Shown here: positions 1-9,432 of the stretch, piece by piece
Layout: each line of letters starts with the position of its first letter
How positions within the stretch are numbered: position 1 is the stretch's first letter
Assembly (NCBI GenBank): GCA_005798285.1
Contig: SYKE01000063.1
Span: 1-47,297, forward strand
Origin: Actinomycetota bacterium
GTDB lineage: Bacteria; Armatimonadota; SYMT01
Direction of reading: 5' to 3'
DNA: 47,297 nucleotides
Notes under the pieces: model-generated
Told to the model about the DNA's origin: nothing
The model's database searches: none
Seen by the model: the letters and a program-made list of their open reading frames with translations, nothing else
Translations under genes and position numbers: made by a program

Positions 1-262
1 GGAGCACCTCGGAACCGGGGATGTTGGGCCTGTCCGCCACCCAACTCGCCACGAGTTGGCGATGTTCTTCCGAGAGCGCCGACGGACGGCCGACCCCTCG
101 TTGTGTTCGAAGCTGTGTGTTCGTCATCTGAACGTCGATGGTCTCTTGCAAGATGCGCTGCTGGCTGCGAGCTGAAACCCTGAGCCGCTCCTGGATTTCC
201 GAACGCGAAAGGCCAAACTGATGCGCGAGCTGAACTTGATACCGGGCCGTGACGGAAAGCAT
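1..262 (-). CDS. IS21-family transposase (IstA-like), N-terminal part, truncated by window edge
   Basis: Minus-strand reading from ATG at 262 gives MLSVTARYQVQLAHQFGLSRSEIQERLRVSARSQQRILQETIDVQMTNTQLRTQRGVGRPSALSEEHRQLVASWVADRPNIPGSEVL (HTH-like); GGAGG-type RBS upstream. Confidence 0.6.
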   Translation of the reverse strand, partial: MLSVTARYQVQLAHQFGLSRSEIQERLRVSARSQQRILQETIDVQMTNTQLRTQRGVGRPSALSEEHRQLVASWVADRPNIPGSEVL

Positions 263-398
263 GGACTTGTCCTCCCTGCTACGAGATTCGCCACGTCACG
301 GCCCTTTGACTCCCCTATTTTCGGAAGCCCCCGTCCCCTTGCGCCGCCTCTTGCCCGGCCAGAGTTTCCGGACTCCCCCTGGCCTTAGTTTCCGGACA
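1..398 (-). mobile_element. IS21-like element, one terminus (rest outside window)
   Basis: Minus strand begins TGTCCGGAAACTAAGGCCAGGGGGAGTCCGGAAACTCTGGCC (398 downward): repeated TCCGGAAACT motif at the end, typical of IS21 multiple terminal repeats, directly upstream of the transposase start. Confidence 0.65.
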
Positions 399-524
399 TC
401 ACAGCGCCCACGACAGCGGCTCTCCCGCCTCGCGCAGTCGGTACTCCATCAAGCACTCTGGGCGCATGGCCACGATCGCATTCAGACGTCTCCTCCACAA
501 AAACTACGAACGCGTTCAGTGAGC

Positions 525-1313
525 TCAATCACCGCTGAAGCAACGGTAAGGACTCCTGCGCCTCAACTCCTTGTTGGCCGGCATCGCGCGCTCCCTCTCC
601 ACTGAGAACCGATAGGCTCCGTTCCACCCAACGAATTCCTTGGTCTCCATCAGAGAGCCATACAGTGCAACTTTCGAAGCCAGAATGTCATCTTCAGCAA
701 ACCAAAGCATTCTCCTGACAGTAAACCCACCAAGCTCCGGTGTAACAGACGGCGGTTTCCACTCAATCTCCTTGAGATAGATATCTGAGATGAACCCGCT
801 TGTACCAGGAGACACAACCATTGATTTGACGGGTTTGTAGCGGTAGTTGCTAGCGAACTTGGAGTCAGAACAATAGGAGAAGGGAAGTATCTCGGTAGGA
901 GTGCGTACTCCCGGACTGTTGTACTCCGACCGAACGAATTCGGATAGGTAAGACTGTGTCCAGATTCTGCAGAATTGAAGAGCAGAATCCGGAGTTAGAA
1001 CGGCCACTTTCCCTTCGAGAGCCTCGACGGTCTCAATGTGCGTCGAACCGTTCCTATCCGACCAGATCAGCTGGATGTCATCCCAGCCACTCGGTGGAGT
1101 AGCTGAAGTATCCGCTTCCCCAGTAACCGTCAAGTGCGATCCAGGTAAGAGGAACCTCGCGAGAATCGCCCGCCCAGCGGGCGGATCACCGCTCAATGAC
1201 AAATAGGAAGTGAATACGTACAGGAGTATGGATACGCAAATCAGCGAATTGAGCCATTGTCGCAGTGTTCTCCGGAGCGATATCCTGATCGAAGCACAAG
1301 CAACGCCGTTCAT
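525..1313 (-). CDS. Orphan hypothetical protein with N-terminal hydrophobic segment, downstream of Rhs fragment
   Basis: Longest ORF 525..1538 trimmed to ATG at 1313 (MNGVACASIRISLRRTLRQWLNSLICVSILLYVFTSYLS...); visibly lower GC than flanks; ATG overlaps the Rhs-fragment TGA (ATGA). Confidence 0.55.
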   Translation of the reverse strand: MNGVACASIRISLRRTLRQWLNSLICVSILLYVFTSYLSLSGDPPAGRAILARFLLPGSHLTVTGEADTSATPPSGWDDIQLIWSDRNGSTHIETVEALEGKVAVLTPDSALQFCRIWTQSYLSEFVRSEYNSPGVRTPTEILPFSYCSDSKFASNYRYKPVKSMVVSPGTSGFISDIYLKEIEWKPPSVTPELGGFTVRRMLWFAEDDILASKVALYGSLMETKEFVGWNGAYRFSVERERAMPANKELRRRSPYRCFSGD

Positions 1314-1870
1314 TTCTGGGTGTGGTCCCAGGTTTGGGTGGGGCGCGCCGCCTGAGGGAGCCCGTTCTCGCTGTCCCAGGCGCAGGTGGTGATCCCGGCC
1401 GGGCCCTGTTCTCGGAGGAGGTTGCCGCTTCGATCCCACTCCAGGGTCGTGCGGTCTCCGCCGTGGTGTTGCACGTGCGTCAACTGATGAGCGACGTTGC
1501 GGGTGGATGTCGTGCGCTCGGCGCCTTCGGTCAACCACAGCCGGTTTCCTACCGGGACGTAGGCGTAGGTGACATGGTCGCCGGGCGCTCCGATCCGGTG
1601 CTCGGGGGTTCCAGGATCATCGGTGCGGGTGGTGCCCTCCGCGTGCCGGTTTAAGTTGGCCTGAAGGTTGCCGGCAGCATCCCAGGTGGAGGTGGTGCGG
1701 TTCGGTCCGTCGAGACGGGCGGGTTGATGACCCGTCCTGGAGGGAAGCAGGCTCAGAGTGGTTCCGGCGACGGGCGTTGTTGGCGTGAACTCTCCGACAG
1801 TCTCGAGCGCATTTCCGAGTCCGACCGAATACTTCGCCCCTCTGCGATTGCCCCTACCGGCTAGGATCAC
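1310..1870 (-). pseudogene. Rhs/YD-repeat protein fragment
   Basis: YD-like repeats: TTSTWDAAGNLQ, VTYAYVPVGNRLWLTEGAERTTSTRNVAHQLTHV, TTLEWDRSGNLLREQGPAGITTCAWDSENGLPQAA. Confidence 0.65.
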
Positions 1871-2727
1871 TCGTTTCGCTCCCAGGGATCTCCGCCCGAA
1901 GAAGGATGGCTATCGTCGCTATCCCTCAACTCCTGTGTCCATTATTGCAGGATCCAATCGAGAAGTCCGATCAGGCCCGAGGTCTTTCGTCTCCAGGTCT
2001 GCTGGGGATAGCGTTGTCCTTCTCGACCGGTGGCCCGTTGGTGCAAAGACCGGGTGTCGCCGGGTCTGCGGCGCCCATCGACTCCGGGCTGATGTGGATC
2101 GGGGTCGCGCTGCAGGCGAGAGCGGTGGGACTCTACGGCACGGAATACCTGCCGAAACCGGAAGCGGTCCAGCCGGTCAACCCGAACGCGATCTATCGGA
2201 ACAGCTCCGGCCCAGTATCGGAGATCCCGGAGGCGGCGGTGGTGGAGTCTGTGTGGGACTGATGCTCGCGCTGCGTATCCACGCGGCAACAGAGATTTCA
2301 GACTTCTGATTCTCGGGGTATGCCTCCGAGATCCGCCATGTGCGGGCTACCCTCGGGCCGGATTCGCTCAGAGTGCGCTGGTGCGGCGTTGGCATGGGCA
2401 GCTCCAACCTGGCAGGCTTCTTCGGCCCAACTGCCGCCACAACCGGCCTTACTCTCCGGGCATCACCCCAAATCCCCGCCCGCCCGGGACGTGAGTTCTC
2501 TCATCGTTCTCGACCACGCTGCTGAGGTCGGGCTGCTCGATGACTGGTTCTGGGATGCCAGCCGGCTCCGAAAGTGCTCCACGCCGCGACCGAAGTCCGG
2601 AAAGGTCCGCTCGGCCCGCAGGGAGGCCGCGAGGTTCCAGAGTCGCAGAGTCGTGAGAGAGAGGGGACAGCGTGCCGGAGTCGGCGCTCCCCCCTTCTTC
2701 GTCCAGGCAGCGCGGCGACATGCGTCA

Positions 2728-4095
2728 CTACGGGCGGCGTTCCCGGATGGAGTAGAGGCGAGCGGCGGTGCGGATCAGGAGACGATCTCCGGCGAGTGCG
2801 GGCGTGGCCATGCACATGTCGTCTTCCGCCAGGCTGTTCGTGTGGGTCAGGTCGTAGCGGTCGGAGTTCTTGAAGACGAAGGTCTTGCCGTCCTCGTTCA
2901 GACAGTAGATCTTGTCTCCGGCGGCCCAGGGGGAAGCCGTGAAGCGGAGGCCATCCGGAATGCGGACCTTGTCGAAGAGCATGCGCCCGCTTCCGGCGTG
3001 GTACGCCGCCAGAAAGCCGAAATCGAAGAGCACGAAGAGCCGACCATTCGCGAGGAGCGTGGTGGGGTTGTAGGGGGCGCCGCGCCAGTCGCACCAGGTG
3101 ACGAAGGGTCCAGAGGTCTGATCGCGGCCGATCGAGATGTTGCCCTCGCCGCCCGCCTTGATGGCATACAGTGGCCGGAGGGGGCTTCCCACGTAGCCGG
3201 AGGAGACGAAGAGCGTGTCTCCCTCGGCATAAGGCGTCCCAATGGTGATGGACGACATGCCTTCGAGGAACCAGAGGAGCTTGCCGTTCAGGTCGTACGA
3301 GCGGACCAGACCACTGCCGGGCGTGATGATCTCGGTGCGCCGGGAATTGCGCCAGATATATGGAGTGGCCCAGTTGCTTTTCTCGTCCCGAGCTACGCGC
3401 CAGATCTGGCGGCCGCTTCGGGCCTCCAGTGCTTCAAGATACGACTCTTCCTCATTGTCGTTGACGACATAGAGCCGACCCTCGTGAAGGGTCGGGGAGG
3501 CGGCGGTTCCCCAACCGAGCCGGGTCTTCCGCGGCGCGATCGGCCGTTTCCAGAGGAGCTTGCCGTTCAGGTCGAGCGCGTAGAGGCCGAGGTTTCCGAA
3601 CAGCACGTAGACCCGCTCCCCATCCGTTACGGGCGTCTCGGAGGCGAAGCTGTTCTTCAGGTGACGCGATGAAGCTGGCGCGCCGGAGTGCAGCGAGGTT
3701 TCCCAGAGCTTTCGTCCTGAGCGGAGATCGAGACAGAGCGCTTTCCACTGATGGGTATCCCCGGGCGGCGTCGGACGATCTCCCCCGAAGTAGAGTCCCT
3801 TCTTCGGAGGCTCCGGCTGTCGTTCGCTCACCACCGTCGTGAGAAACACCCGATTCCCCCACACCACGGGAGACGACCATCCCATCCCGGGCAGTTCCGC
3901 TTTCCACTCCACGTTCTCCGTGGCCGACCAGCGTTCCGGGATACGGCCTGAGGCGATGCCGCGGGCGCCCGGACCCCGAAACTGGCTCCAGTTGGAGTCG
4001 GCGGCCATGACGGGCAGGATCGTCGCCGAGATCATGGCGAAGGCGGTCCACAAACAGGGGAGCAAGAGAGGTCGACGTCGAGGGGCGGCAGTCAT
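2728..4095 (-). CDS. PQQ-like beta-propeller (BamB-like) secreted protein
   Basis: Signal peptide, NWSQFRGPGARGIA..., repeated blades (GRKLWETS, LNGKLLWKRP, GRQIWRVARDEKSNWATPYIW, LNGKLLWFLEG). Confidence 0.85.
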   Translation of the reverse strand: MTAAPRRRPLLLPCLWTAFAMISATILPVMAADSNWSQFRGPGARGIASGRIPERWSATENVEWKAELPGMGWSSPVVWGNRVFLTTVVSERQPEPPKKGLYFGGDRPTPPGDTHQWKALCLDLRSGRKLWETSLHSGAPASSRHLKNSFASETPVTDGERVYVLFGNLGLYALDLNGKLLWKRPIAPRKTRLGWGTAASPTLHEGRLYVVNDNEEESYLEALEARSGRQIWRVARDEKSNWATPYIWRNSRRTEIITPGSGLVRSYDLNGKLLWFLEGMSSITIGTPYAEGDTLFVSSGYVGSPLRPLYAIKAGGEGNISIGRDQTSGPFVTWCDWRGAPYNPTTLLANGRLFVLFDFGFLAAYHAGSGRMLFDKVRIPDGLRFTASPWAAGDKIYCLNEDGKTFVFKNSDRYDLTHTNSLAEDDMCMATPALAGDRLLIRTAARLYSIRERRP

Positions 4096-4271
4096 GATCG
4101 GGATTCCAGTCGAAACGTGTTCTGCGGCCATGTTACCAGGATCGGTTCCCCACAAAGCACGTGAGCGTGTCACTGCGCGGCACGATGCGATTGCAGGTTC
4201 CTGGAGCCGGGCAAACCAATCTGACCCGAGTGGGCGGTGGGACGAGTGCGCCGGCCACCGGGGGGCATCGC

Positions 4272-4739
4272 ATGGGTTCAGAGAGCATCAAGCTGTTTCT
4301 GCAGGGCTTTGAGACGGCGTTTCGAGAGAAGGATCCGAATGTCGATGCGAAGGAGTGGGAGGCCCGGCGGACGGAGCAGGTGCGCCGGATGTTCGAGGCG
4401 CTGGGCGCCGGCGACCTGGCGGCGTTCTTCGCCCTGATTCATCCGGAGATTGAGATGGAGATCCATGCACCGGGGATGTTCCCCTGGCAGCTCCAGGCTC
4501 GGGGACTCGACTCGTTTCGCGACATGCTGCTCACCAACTTCGGTTCCCTGGCCGAGGAGAACCCGACGGTTGTGAGCGTGGTGGCGCAGGGAGACCTGGT
4601 AGTGGTGTTGGGGCGGGCACGTGGCGTATTAAAGCAGGGCCTCACCCCGTACGACACCCAGTTCTGCTACGAACTGACCTTCGATGGAGATCTCATTCGA
4701 AAGATCCGAGAACTGGTGGTTCCGACATGTGACGGCTGA
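4272..4739 (+). CDS. SnoaL/ketosteroid-isomerase-like (NTF2 fold) protein
   Basis: MGSESIKLFLQGFETAFREKDPNVDAKEWEARRTEQVRRMFEALGAGDLAAFFALIHPEIEMEIHAPG...; upstream start alternative at 4161. Confidence 0.7.
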   Translation: MGSESIKLFLQGFETAFREKDPNVDAKEWEARRTEQVRRMFEALGAGDLAAFFALIHPEIEMEIHAPGMFPWQLQARGLDSFRDMLLTNFGSLAEENPTVVSVVAQGDLVVVLGRARGVLKQGLTPYDTQFCYELTFDGDLIRKIRELVVPTCDG

Positions 4740-4925
4740 GAGCCGAAAGCATTCCCACTTCCTGAATGTCAAGTCATCCGATGGAATGCAAGAGATCATA
4801 CGTTGGGGCGATATTACAGAGTTGGATCCGAGCGTCAGAACGGGAGCATCTGATTCGTTGTCCTATTGTGGGCAAGTGCCCCCGGGATCGAAGTGGCCAC
4901 CCGGATATCTCGGGACGATCCTGAG

Positions 4926-4966
4926 CGGATGGGGGGCGCTGCAAAGCGCTCCCCATCCGCATTTTT
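4926..4966 (+). terminator. Rho-independent terminator
   Basis: 15-bp stem CGGATGGGGGGCGCT / AGCGCTCCCCATCCG (one G.U), GCAA tetraloop, followed by CATTTTTCTT. Confidence 0.8.
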
Positions 4967-5122
4967 CTTGCGTCGTCTCGGATTGTGCCGTTTCTGGATG
5001 CCCGTAGACCTTGCGAGACAGGTTCTCGTCTCGACGAACTCGAACTCATTCCCACGGATCCCGGTTCCGATCTCCGCAGTTGCATCGCAGCCGGCGCCCG
5101 TTTCCCGGGGAGGGACTCGCAG

Positions 5123-5992
5123 ATGACGACCTGGACTCGTCGCTCCGTGGTTCGGCACACCGCCGGCCTGGCAGCGGCACTGGCACTTCCCGCCGCGCGC
5201 TGGGCCGTTGCGCAGAACGGCGACCGGGCGTTTCCGCCACACCGGATCGCGGATCATCTCTACTACGTGGGCTCGAAGGCCCTCGCTGCCTACCTCATCA
5301 CCACCGATCAGGGGCACATCCTCATCAATAGTTGTTTCCCGGAGACGGTGCCGCTCATTCAGGCGTCGGTCGAGAAGCTGGGATTCAAGTTTCGCGATGT
5401 CAAGATCCTCCTGGGGAGCCACGCCCACAACGATCACATGGCCGGCAACGCGCTCGTCCGTCGAATCACGGGAGCCCGCGTGCTGGTGATGGAAGGGGAC
5501 GACGGGATCGTTCGAACCGGCGGAAGTGGGGACTTTCAGTACGATTCCGCCTGGGAGCCATGTCCCGTTGACGAAGTCCTCAAGGACGGCCAGAAGGTCA
5601 CCCTGGGGGGGATGAGCCTGACGGCGCTCAAGACATCCGGGCACACGCGCGGATGCACCACGTGGGTGCTCACCGTGAAGGACGGCGGCCGAGAACTGCG
5701 CGCCGTCATCATCGGAAGCCCGAATGTGAATCCCGGCTACAAACTGGTCGGCAACACGAAGTACCCGACAATCGCCGAAGACTACGCACGAACATTTCGG
5801 GTGCTGAAGGCGCAGAAATGCGACCTGTTCCTCGGTGCTCACGGCGATTACTACGGTCTGCCCGCCAAGTACGACCGGCTCGGAACGGGCGGCGCCAATC
5901 CGTTCATCGATCCGGCCGGCTACCGGGCCTACGTCGACGACCGAGAGAAGGCGTATCTCACGGAGCTCGCTCGACAGAAGTCCGGCGGCTGA
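5123..5992 (+). CDS. Metallo-beta-lactamase-fold hydrolase, subclass B3-like, probable Tat/Sec signal
   Basis: MTTWTRRSVVRHTAG signal with twin Arg; SHAHNDHMAG (HxHxDH), GHTRGCTTW, GAHGDYYG metal-ligand motifs. Confidence 0.85.
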   Translation: MTTWTRRSVVRHTAGLAAALALPAARWAVAQNGDRAFPPHRIADHLYYVGSKALAAYLITTDQGHILINSCFPETVPLIQASVEKLGFKFRDVKILLGSHAHNDHMAGNALVRRITGARVLVMEGDDGIVRTGGSGDFQYDSAWEPCPVDEVLKDGQKVTLGGMSLTALKTSGHTRGCTTWVLTVKDGGRELRAVIIGSPNVNPGYKLVGNTKYPTIAEDYARTFRVLKAQKCDLFLGAHGDYYGLPAKYDRLGTGGANPFIDPAGYRAYVDDREKAYLTELARQKSGG

Positions 5993-5999
5993 GGCGCCC

Positions 6000-6039
6000 G
6001 CGAGGGCCGGAGCATGCGGTTACGCGCCCCGGCCCTCGC
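6000..6039. terminator. Bidirectional terminator-like hairpin between convergent genes
   Basis: Perfect 11-bp inverted repeat GCGAGGGCCGG ... CCGGCCCTCGC between stops at 5992 (+) and 6061 (-); no clear T-tract. Confidence 0.55.
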
Positions 6040-6060
6040 AGGGATCCCGGCGGGGGCGTC

Positions 6061-7071
6061 TTACGGCTGACCGTTGATCTCGCCGTGAAGCATCCGGATG
6101 AACTCGCGGGTGCGCTGCAGCGCCGCCTCAGCATGCTCGCGCGTCTCGCCATCCTCGGCCGAAAACGCCTGCTCGCGCTCGGGCAGCCACACATCGCGGA
6201 GTTCGTCGGCATGCTCGTGCAGGCTCGGGTCTTCCGGGTTCGTGAAGAGGTGCTCCACAGCCCCCAGCAGCCCGTACTGGCGATTGATCTCGGGCCGCTC
6301 CAGTTCACCATGAAGCTGGTCCACCACCGACCTCATTCGCTGTTGTCGAAGGTCGCAGATCTGCTTGCCCAACTCCGTCAGCATTTGCTCCCGGAAACTG
6401 TCCTTCGCTGAGATCCAACGGGGCAGACTTCTCACGTACTCGGCCAGATCGATGGGGGCGCCCTTCTTCAACGCACTTCCGGCATTGATCTGGATGTTCC
6501 GGTAAAAGGCGGTGAGACCCACGTTCGGATCGATGGTGTCGGAATCGTAGAGGATTCGGACCTCCACCTCCTTATAGCGCTCATCGTGCACCTCGGGTGG
6601 AACCTTTCCCTTGAGGTGGCCGCGAACGACCTTGGCCGAGGGCTTGTTGAAGTTTTGCGGATAACCGTACTCGTCCAGAATGTGCTGGGTGAGGGAGGCG
6701 CCGGAGAGGTGGTGTACCTGCCCTCCCAGTTCCAACCGATCGTACAGTTCGGTCACCCAGTTGTGACGGGCGGGGAGCATGGTCTCATTCAGCCAGAAGC
6801 CCTCCTCGTCCACCACGTTCTTGCCTTCGGGCGACTTCAGGATGGCGCCGTCGTAGCGCTTCGTGATGTCGTGGAGGATCGCGGAGTGGCGCAAGACGTC
6901 CGCATCGCCATCCAGTTCCTGGCCCATGGTCAGGGCAAGGCGCTGCACCCGGTAGGTGTGGTTCAGGTAGTACTTTCGCCAGGAGAACCCAACTCGGGTG
7001 ACCTCCCAGAGGCTGAAGGTACCGATAACCAGTTGTTCGATCTCGTCGTAGTAGGTCGCCATGTTGGCCAA
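6061..7071 (-). CDS. HD-domain protein (putative phosphohydrolase)
   Basis: NHTYRVQRLALTMG ... LRHSAILHDITKRYDG ... DSDTIDP motifs consistent with the HD superfamily. Confidence 0.75.
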   Translation of the reverse strand: MANMATYYDEIEQLVIGTFSLWEVTRVGFSWRKYYLNHTYRVQRLALTMGQELDGDADVLRHSAILHDITKRYDGAILKSPEGKNVVDEEGFWLNETMLPARHNWVTELYDRLELGGQVHHLSGASLTQHILDEYGYPQNFNKPSAKVVRGHLKGKVPPEVHDERYKEVEVRILYDSDTIDPNVGLTAFYRNIQINAGSALKKGAPIDLAEYVRSLPRWISAKDSFREQMLTELGKQICDLRQQRMRSVVDQLHGELERPEINRQYGLLGAVEHLFTNPEDPSLHEHADELRDVWLPEREQAFSAEDGETREHAEAALQRTREFIRMLHGEINGQP

Positions 7072-7120
7072 ACTCGGGCTGTCGCACCGGCGCCACCGGT
7101 TGAGAGGAGGGTGCGAGCCC

Positions 7121-7158
7121 TGAAAAAACGGGGATGCTCCAGAGCTGGAAGCATCCCC
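7121..7158 (-). terminator. Rho-independent terminator downstream of pilT
   Basis: Minus strand GGGGATGCTTCCAGCTCTGGAGCATCCCC followed by GTTTTTT. Confidence 0.75.
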
Positions 7159-7189
7159 TCATGACTGAACCGATCGGAGCTCGCAGCCG

Positions 7190-8257
7190 TCAGGACGGTC
7201 GGCGCATCATCTGCCGCAGCTCCGTGGAGTTGCCTGCGAAGGTCAGGGCATCTTCCTCGCTGATGAGGTTGGCGCGGTAGTAGCGCAGAAGGCACTGGTT
7301 CATGGTTTGCATGCCCCAGTATTCGCCCTCGGTCAGAAGCTGATAGATGCCTCCAAAGCGCCCTTCCTCGATCAACTTGGCGATGGTCGGCGTGTTGATG
7401 AGCACCTCGACGCCGGCCACGCGCCCCTTGCCGTCGGAGCGAGGAACCAGCTTCTGGGACACAATCCCGCGGAGCGAGGTCGACAGACGCATGCAGATCT
7501 GCGCCTTGTCATGCGGCGGGAACATGTTGATGATACGGTCCATCGTCTCATAGGCGCTGGCCGTGTGAACGGTGGAGAAAACGAGGTGGCCGGTTTCCGC
7601 CGCCTGCAGACAGATGCTGAATGTTTCCACGTCTCGGAGTTCGCCGATGAGAATGACGTCGGGCGCCTGGCGGAGCACGTACTTCAACCCGGCCTGGAAG
7701 CTTTCCGTATCGAGACCGACTTCCCGCTGATTGACGATTCCCATTTTGTCCTGGTGGACAAACTCGATCGGATCCTCAATGGTAACGACATTCTTAGCCA
7801 TCGTTTCATTGATGAGGTTCAGCATCGCCGCAAGGGTGGTGGTCTTGCCGGATCCGGTAGGCCCCGTCACCAGAACCAACCCTTGCTTCTGGCAGGGCAG
7901 TTGCTTGAGGACCGGCGGCATACCGAGTTCCTCGAGCCCGGGCATCTTGGTGGGAATGAGTCGGATGACCATCCCAACGGTGCCCTTCTGCATGTAGATG
8001 TTGCCGCGGAAGCGCGCGAACGACCGGCTGAAGCCGAGGTCCATTTCACGCCGCTGTTCGAACCGTTGAATCTGTCCCGGCGTCAGAAGCGTGTAGGCAA
8101 GCTGACGGATCTCTTCTCCGTGGAGAACGGGATAATCCGTGCGAGTGATCTTGCCGTGCAAACGAATGATCGGCGGAGAACCATCCTTGAAGAAGACATC
8201 CGAAGCTCTAAGGTTGTGAGCATGCAGGAGGACCTGATCCAGGTCGACGCTGGCCAT
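7190..8257 (-). CDS. pilT: Type IV pilus retraction ATPase PilT-like
   Basis: Walker A VTGPTGSGKTTTLAAM, VTIEDPIEFVHQDK, LRQAPDVILIGELRDVETF, ETGHLVFSTVHTASA. Confidence 0.93.
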   Translation of the reverse strand: MASVDLDQVLLHAHNLRASDVFFKDGSPPIIRLHGKITRTDYPVLHGEEIRQLAYTLLTPGQIQRFEQRREMDLGFSRSFARFRGNIYMQKGTVGMVIRLIPTKMPGLEELGMPPVLKQLPCQKQGLVLVTGPTGSGKTTTLAAMLNLINETMAKNVVTIEDPIEFVHQDKMGIVNQREVGLDTESFQAGLKYVLRQAPDVILIGELRDVETFSICLQAAETGHLVFSTVHTASAYETMDRIINMFPPHDKAQICMRLSTSLRGIVSQKLVPRSDGKGRVAGVEVLINTPTIAKLIEEGRFGGIYQLLTEGEYWGMQTMNQCLLRYYRANLISEEDALTFAGNSTELRQMMRRPS

Positions 8258-9031
8258 CTATGCATTCTCCTTGCGGCGCATCAAGCGCCCTTTGTACACA
8301 GCGAGAAACGCCAGGAGCGCCACGCCCGCGGCAGTTGCCACGACAAACAGGACCGGCAGCCAGGAAGTTTGTCTCGGGGGTGGGTTGAACACGGACGGGA
8401 TCTCGGCGGGAACGCCCTGACGCTGGTCCACCCAAACACGATAGTCCACAATCCGCCCGGCGACACTTCCCTTTTCCTGGCCTGGAATGTCGCTTGCTTG
8501 AGTCTGAATTCGAAGCGGACCACGTGTCCACTCGGCGGCGGCCCTCAACGGGAAGGGGCCCTCAAAAACTCCCATCACGCGGAAGAACGGCGCCCGGCGA
8601 AAGGTTTGGTTGATCGCGTCGAGATTGACCTGACCTGTCTTCCAGTTCGTCAGTCCGGCAAGTTTTGCCTCGACAACGGGGATTCCTGCCTTGTTGGAAT
8701 ACTTGAAGCCCTTGAGGTCGCTTCCGCACTCCCGAGCAAGGGTTTCCAGATCCTTCCGGGCTTCCGGTTCCGCCACCTTGGAGTCGTAGCCGATTGCCAC
8801 CCCGTCTCGGCCGGAGCCGTTTGAGACGATGGTCACCTGGATGGCAGGCGTTTGAGGCTCTTGCGGTGTCTGCGCGCGGGCGGCCGTGGGCGGCTGCGCC
8901 GGCTGTGGCGCGCGCGCGGGCGTCGTGGACGGAGAAGATTGCTGCGCCCGACCGACTCGCGGCGTCGAGACGATGCATGCTCCTCCCAGAAGGAGCGCGG
9001 CAAGGGTGAGAAACCGTCGTTCAGGTCTCAC
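8258..9031 (-). CDS. Hypothetical protein: N-terminal signal, Pro/Ala-rich linker, C-terminal TM
   Basis: ORF 8258..9106 trimmed to GTG 9031 (VRPERRFLTLAALLLGGACIVS...); C-term SWLPVLFVVATAAGVALLAFLAVYKGRLMRRKENA; abuts pilT. Confidence 0.65.
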   Translation of the reverse strand: MRPERRFLTLAALLLGGACIVSTPRVGRAQQSSPSTTPARAPQPAQPPTAARAQTPQEPQTPAIQVTIVSNGSGRDGVAIGYDSKVAEPEARKDLETLARECGSDLKGFKYSNKAGIPVVEAKLAGLTNWKTGQVNLDAINQTFRRAPFFRVMGVFEGPFPLRAAAEWTRGPLRIQTQASDIPGQEKGSVAGRIVDYRVWVDQRQGVPAEIPSVFNPPPRQTSWLPVLFVVATAAGVALLAFLAVYKGRLMRRKENA

Positions 9032-9149
9032 TAGAAACGTCCCGCGTTGAAATCCTGCGCCAGGCCGAACCCGGCTCCAGGAGACAAAAAAACAGCCCAG
9101 ATCCACTCCACGCGGGACTTGCCTCCGTGAATGTTCTGAGCCGGGGGAT

Positions 9150-9222
9150 GGAGCAGAGGGGACTCGAACCCCTGACCCTCACGCTGCCAGCGTGATGCTC
9201 TCCCAGCTGAGCTACTGCCCCG
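9150..9222 (-). tRNA. tRNA-Ala(GGC)
   Basis: GGGGCAGTAGCTCAGCTGGGAGAGCATCACGCTGGCAGCGTGAGGGTCAGGGGTTCGAGTCCCCTCTGCTCCA; anticodon loop CTGGCAG. Confidence 0.93.
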
Positions 9223-9310
9223 TGTCGAACGCCCGGATCATACCAGCGACCCAATGGACTGTCAAGCCGGTCCCCGGGGCTCCCGGGGCTTCCGACCGGT
9301 TGTTTCAAGA

Positions 9311-9409
9311 TGGCGGGAGCGTGTAGGAATCGAACCCACCGAAGACAGGATCAACTGCCTCCCACGAGGGTTTGAAGCCCTGGCGAGCCACCAGACCCGA
9401 GCCGCCCCC
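9311..9409 (-). tRNA. selC: tRNA-Sec (TCA anticodon)
   Basis: ~99 nt, anticodon loop CTTCAAA (anticodon TCA at 9373-9375), long variable arm GGGAGGCAGTTGATCCTGTCTTC, GGTTCGATTCC T-arm, G73 and encoded CCA; directly downstream of selA-selD. Confidence 0.93.
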
Positions 9410-9432
9410 ATCGGCGAAACAACCTCAAAAGT

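Noticed and set aside
1906-2440. Short ORFs on both strands
   Set aside because: No recognisable motifs and competing overlapping frames; probably degenerate intergenic DNA.
2320-3672. 450-aa plus-strand ORF
   Set aside because: Antisense to the PQQ-propeller gene.
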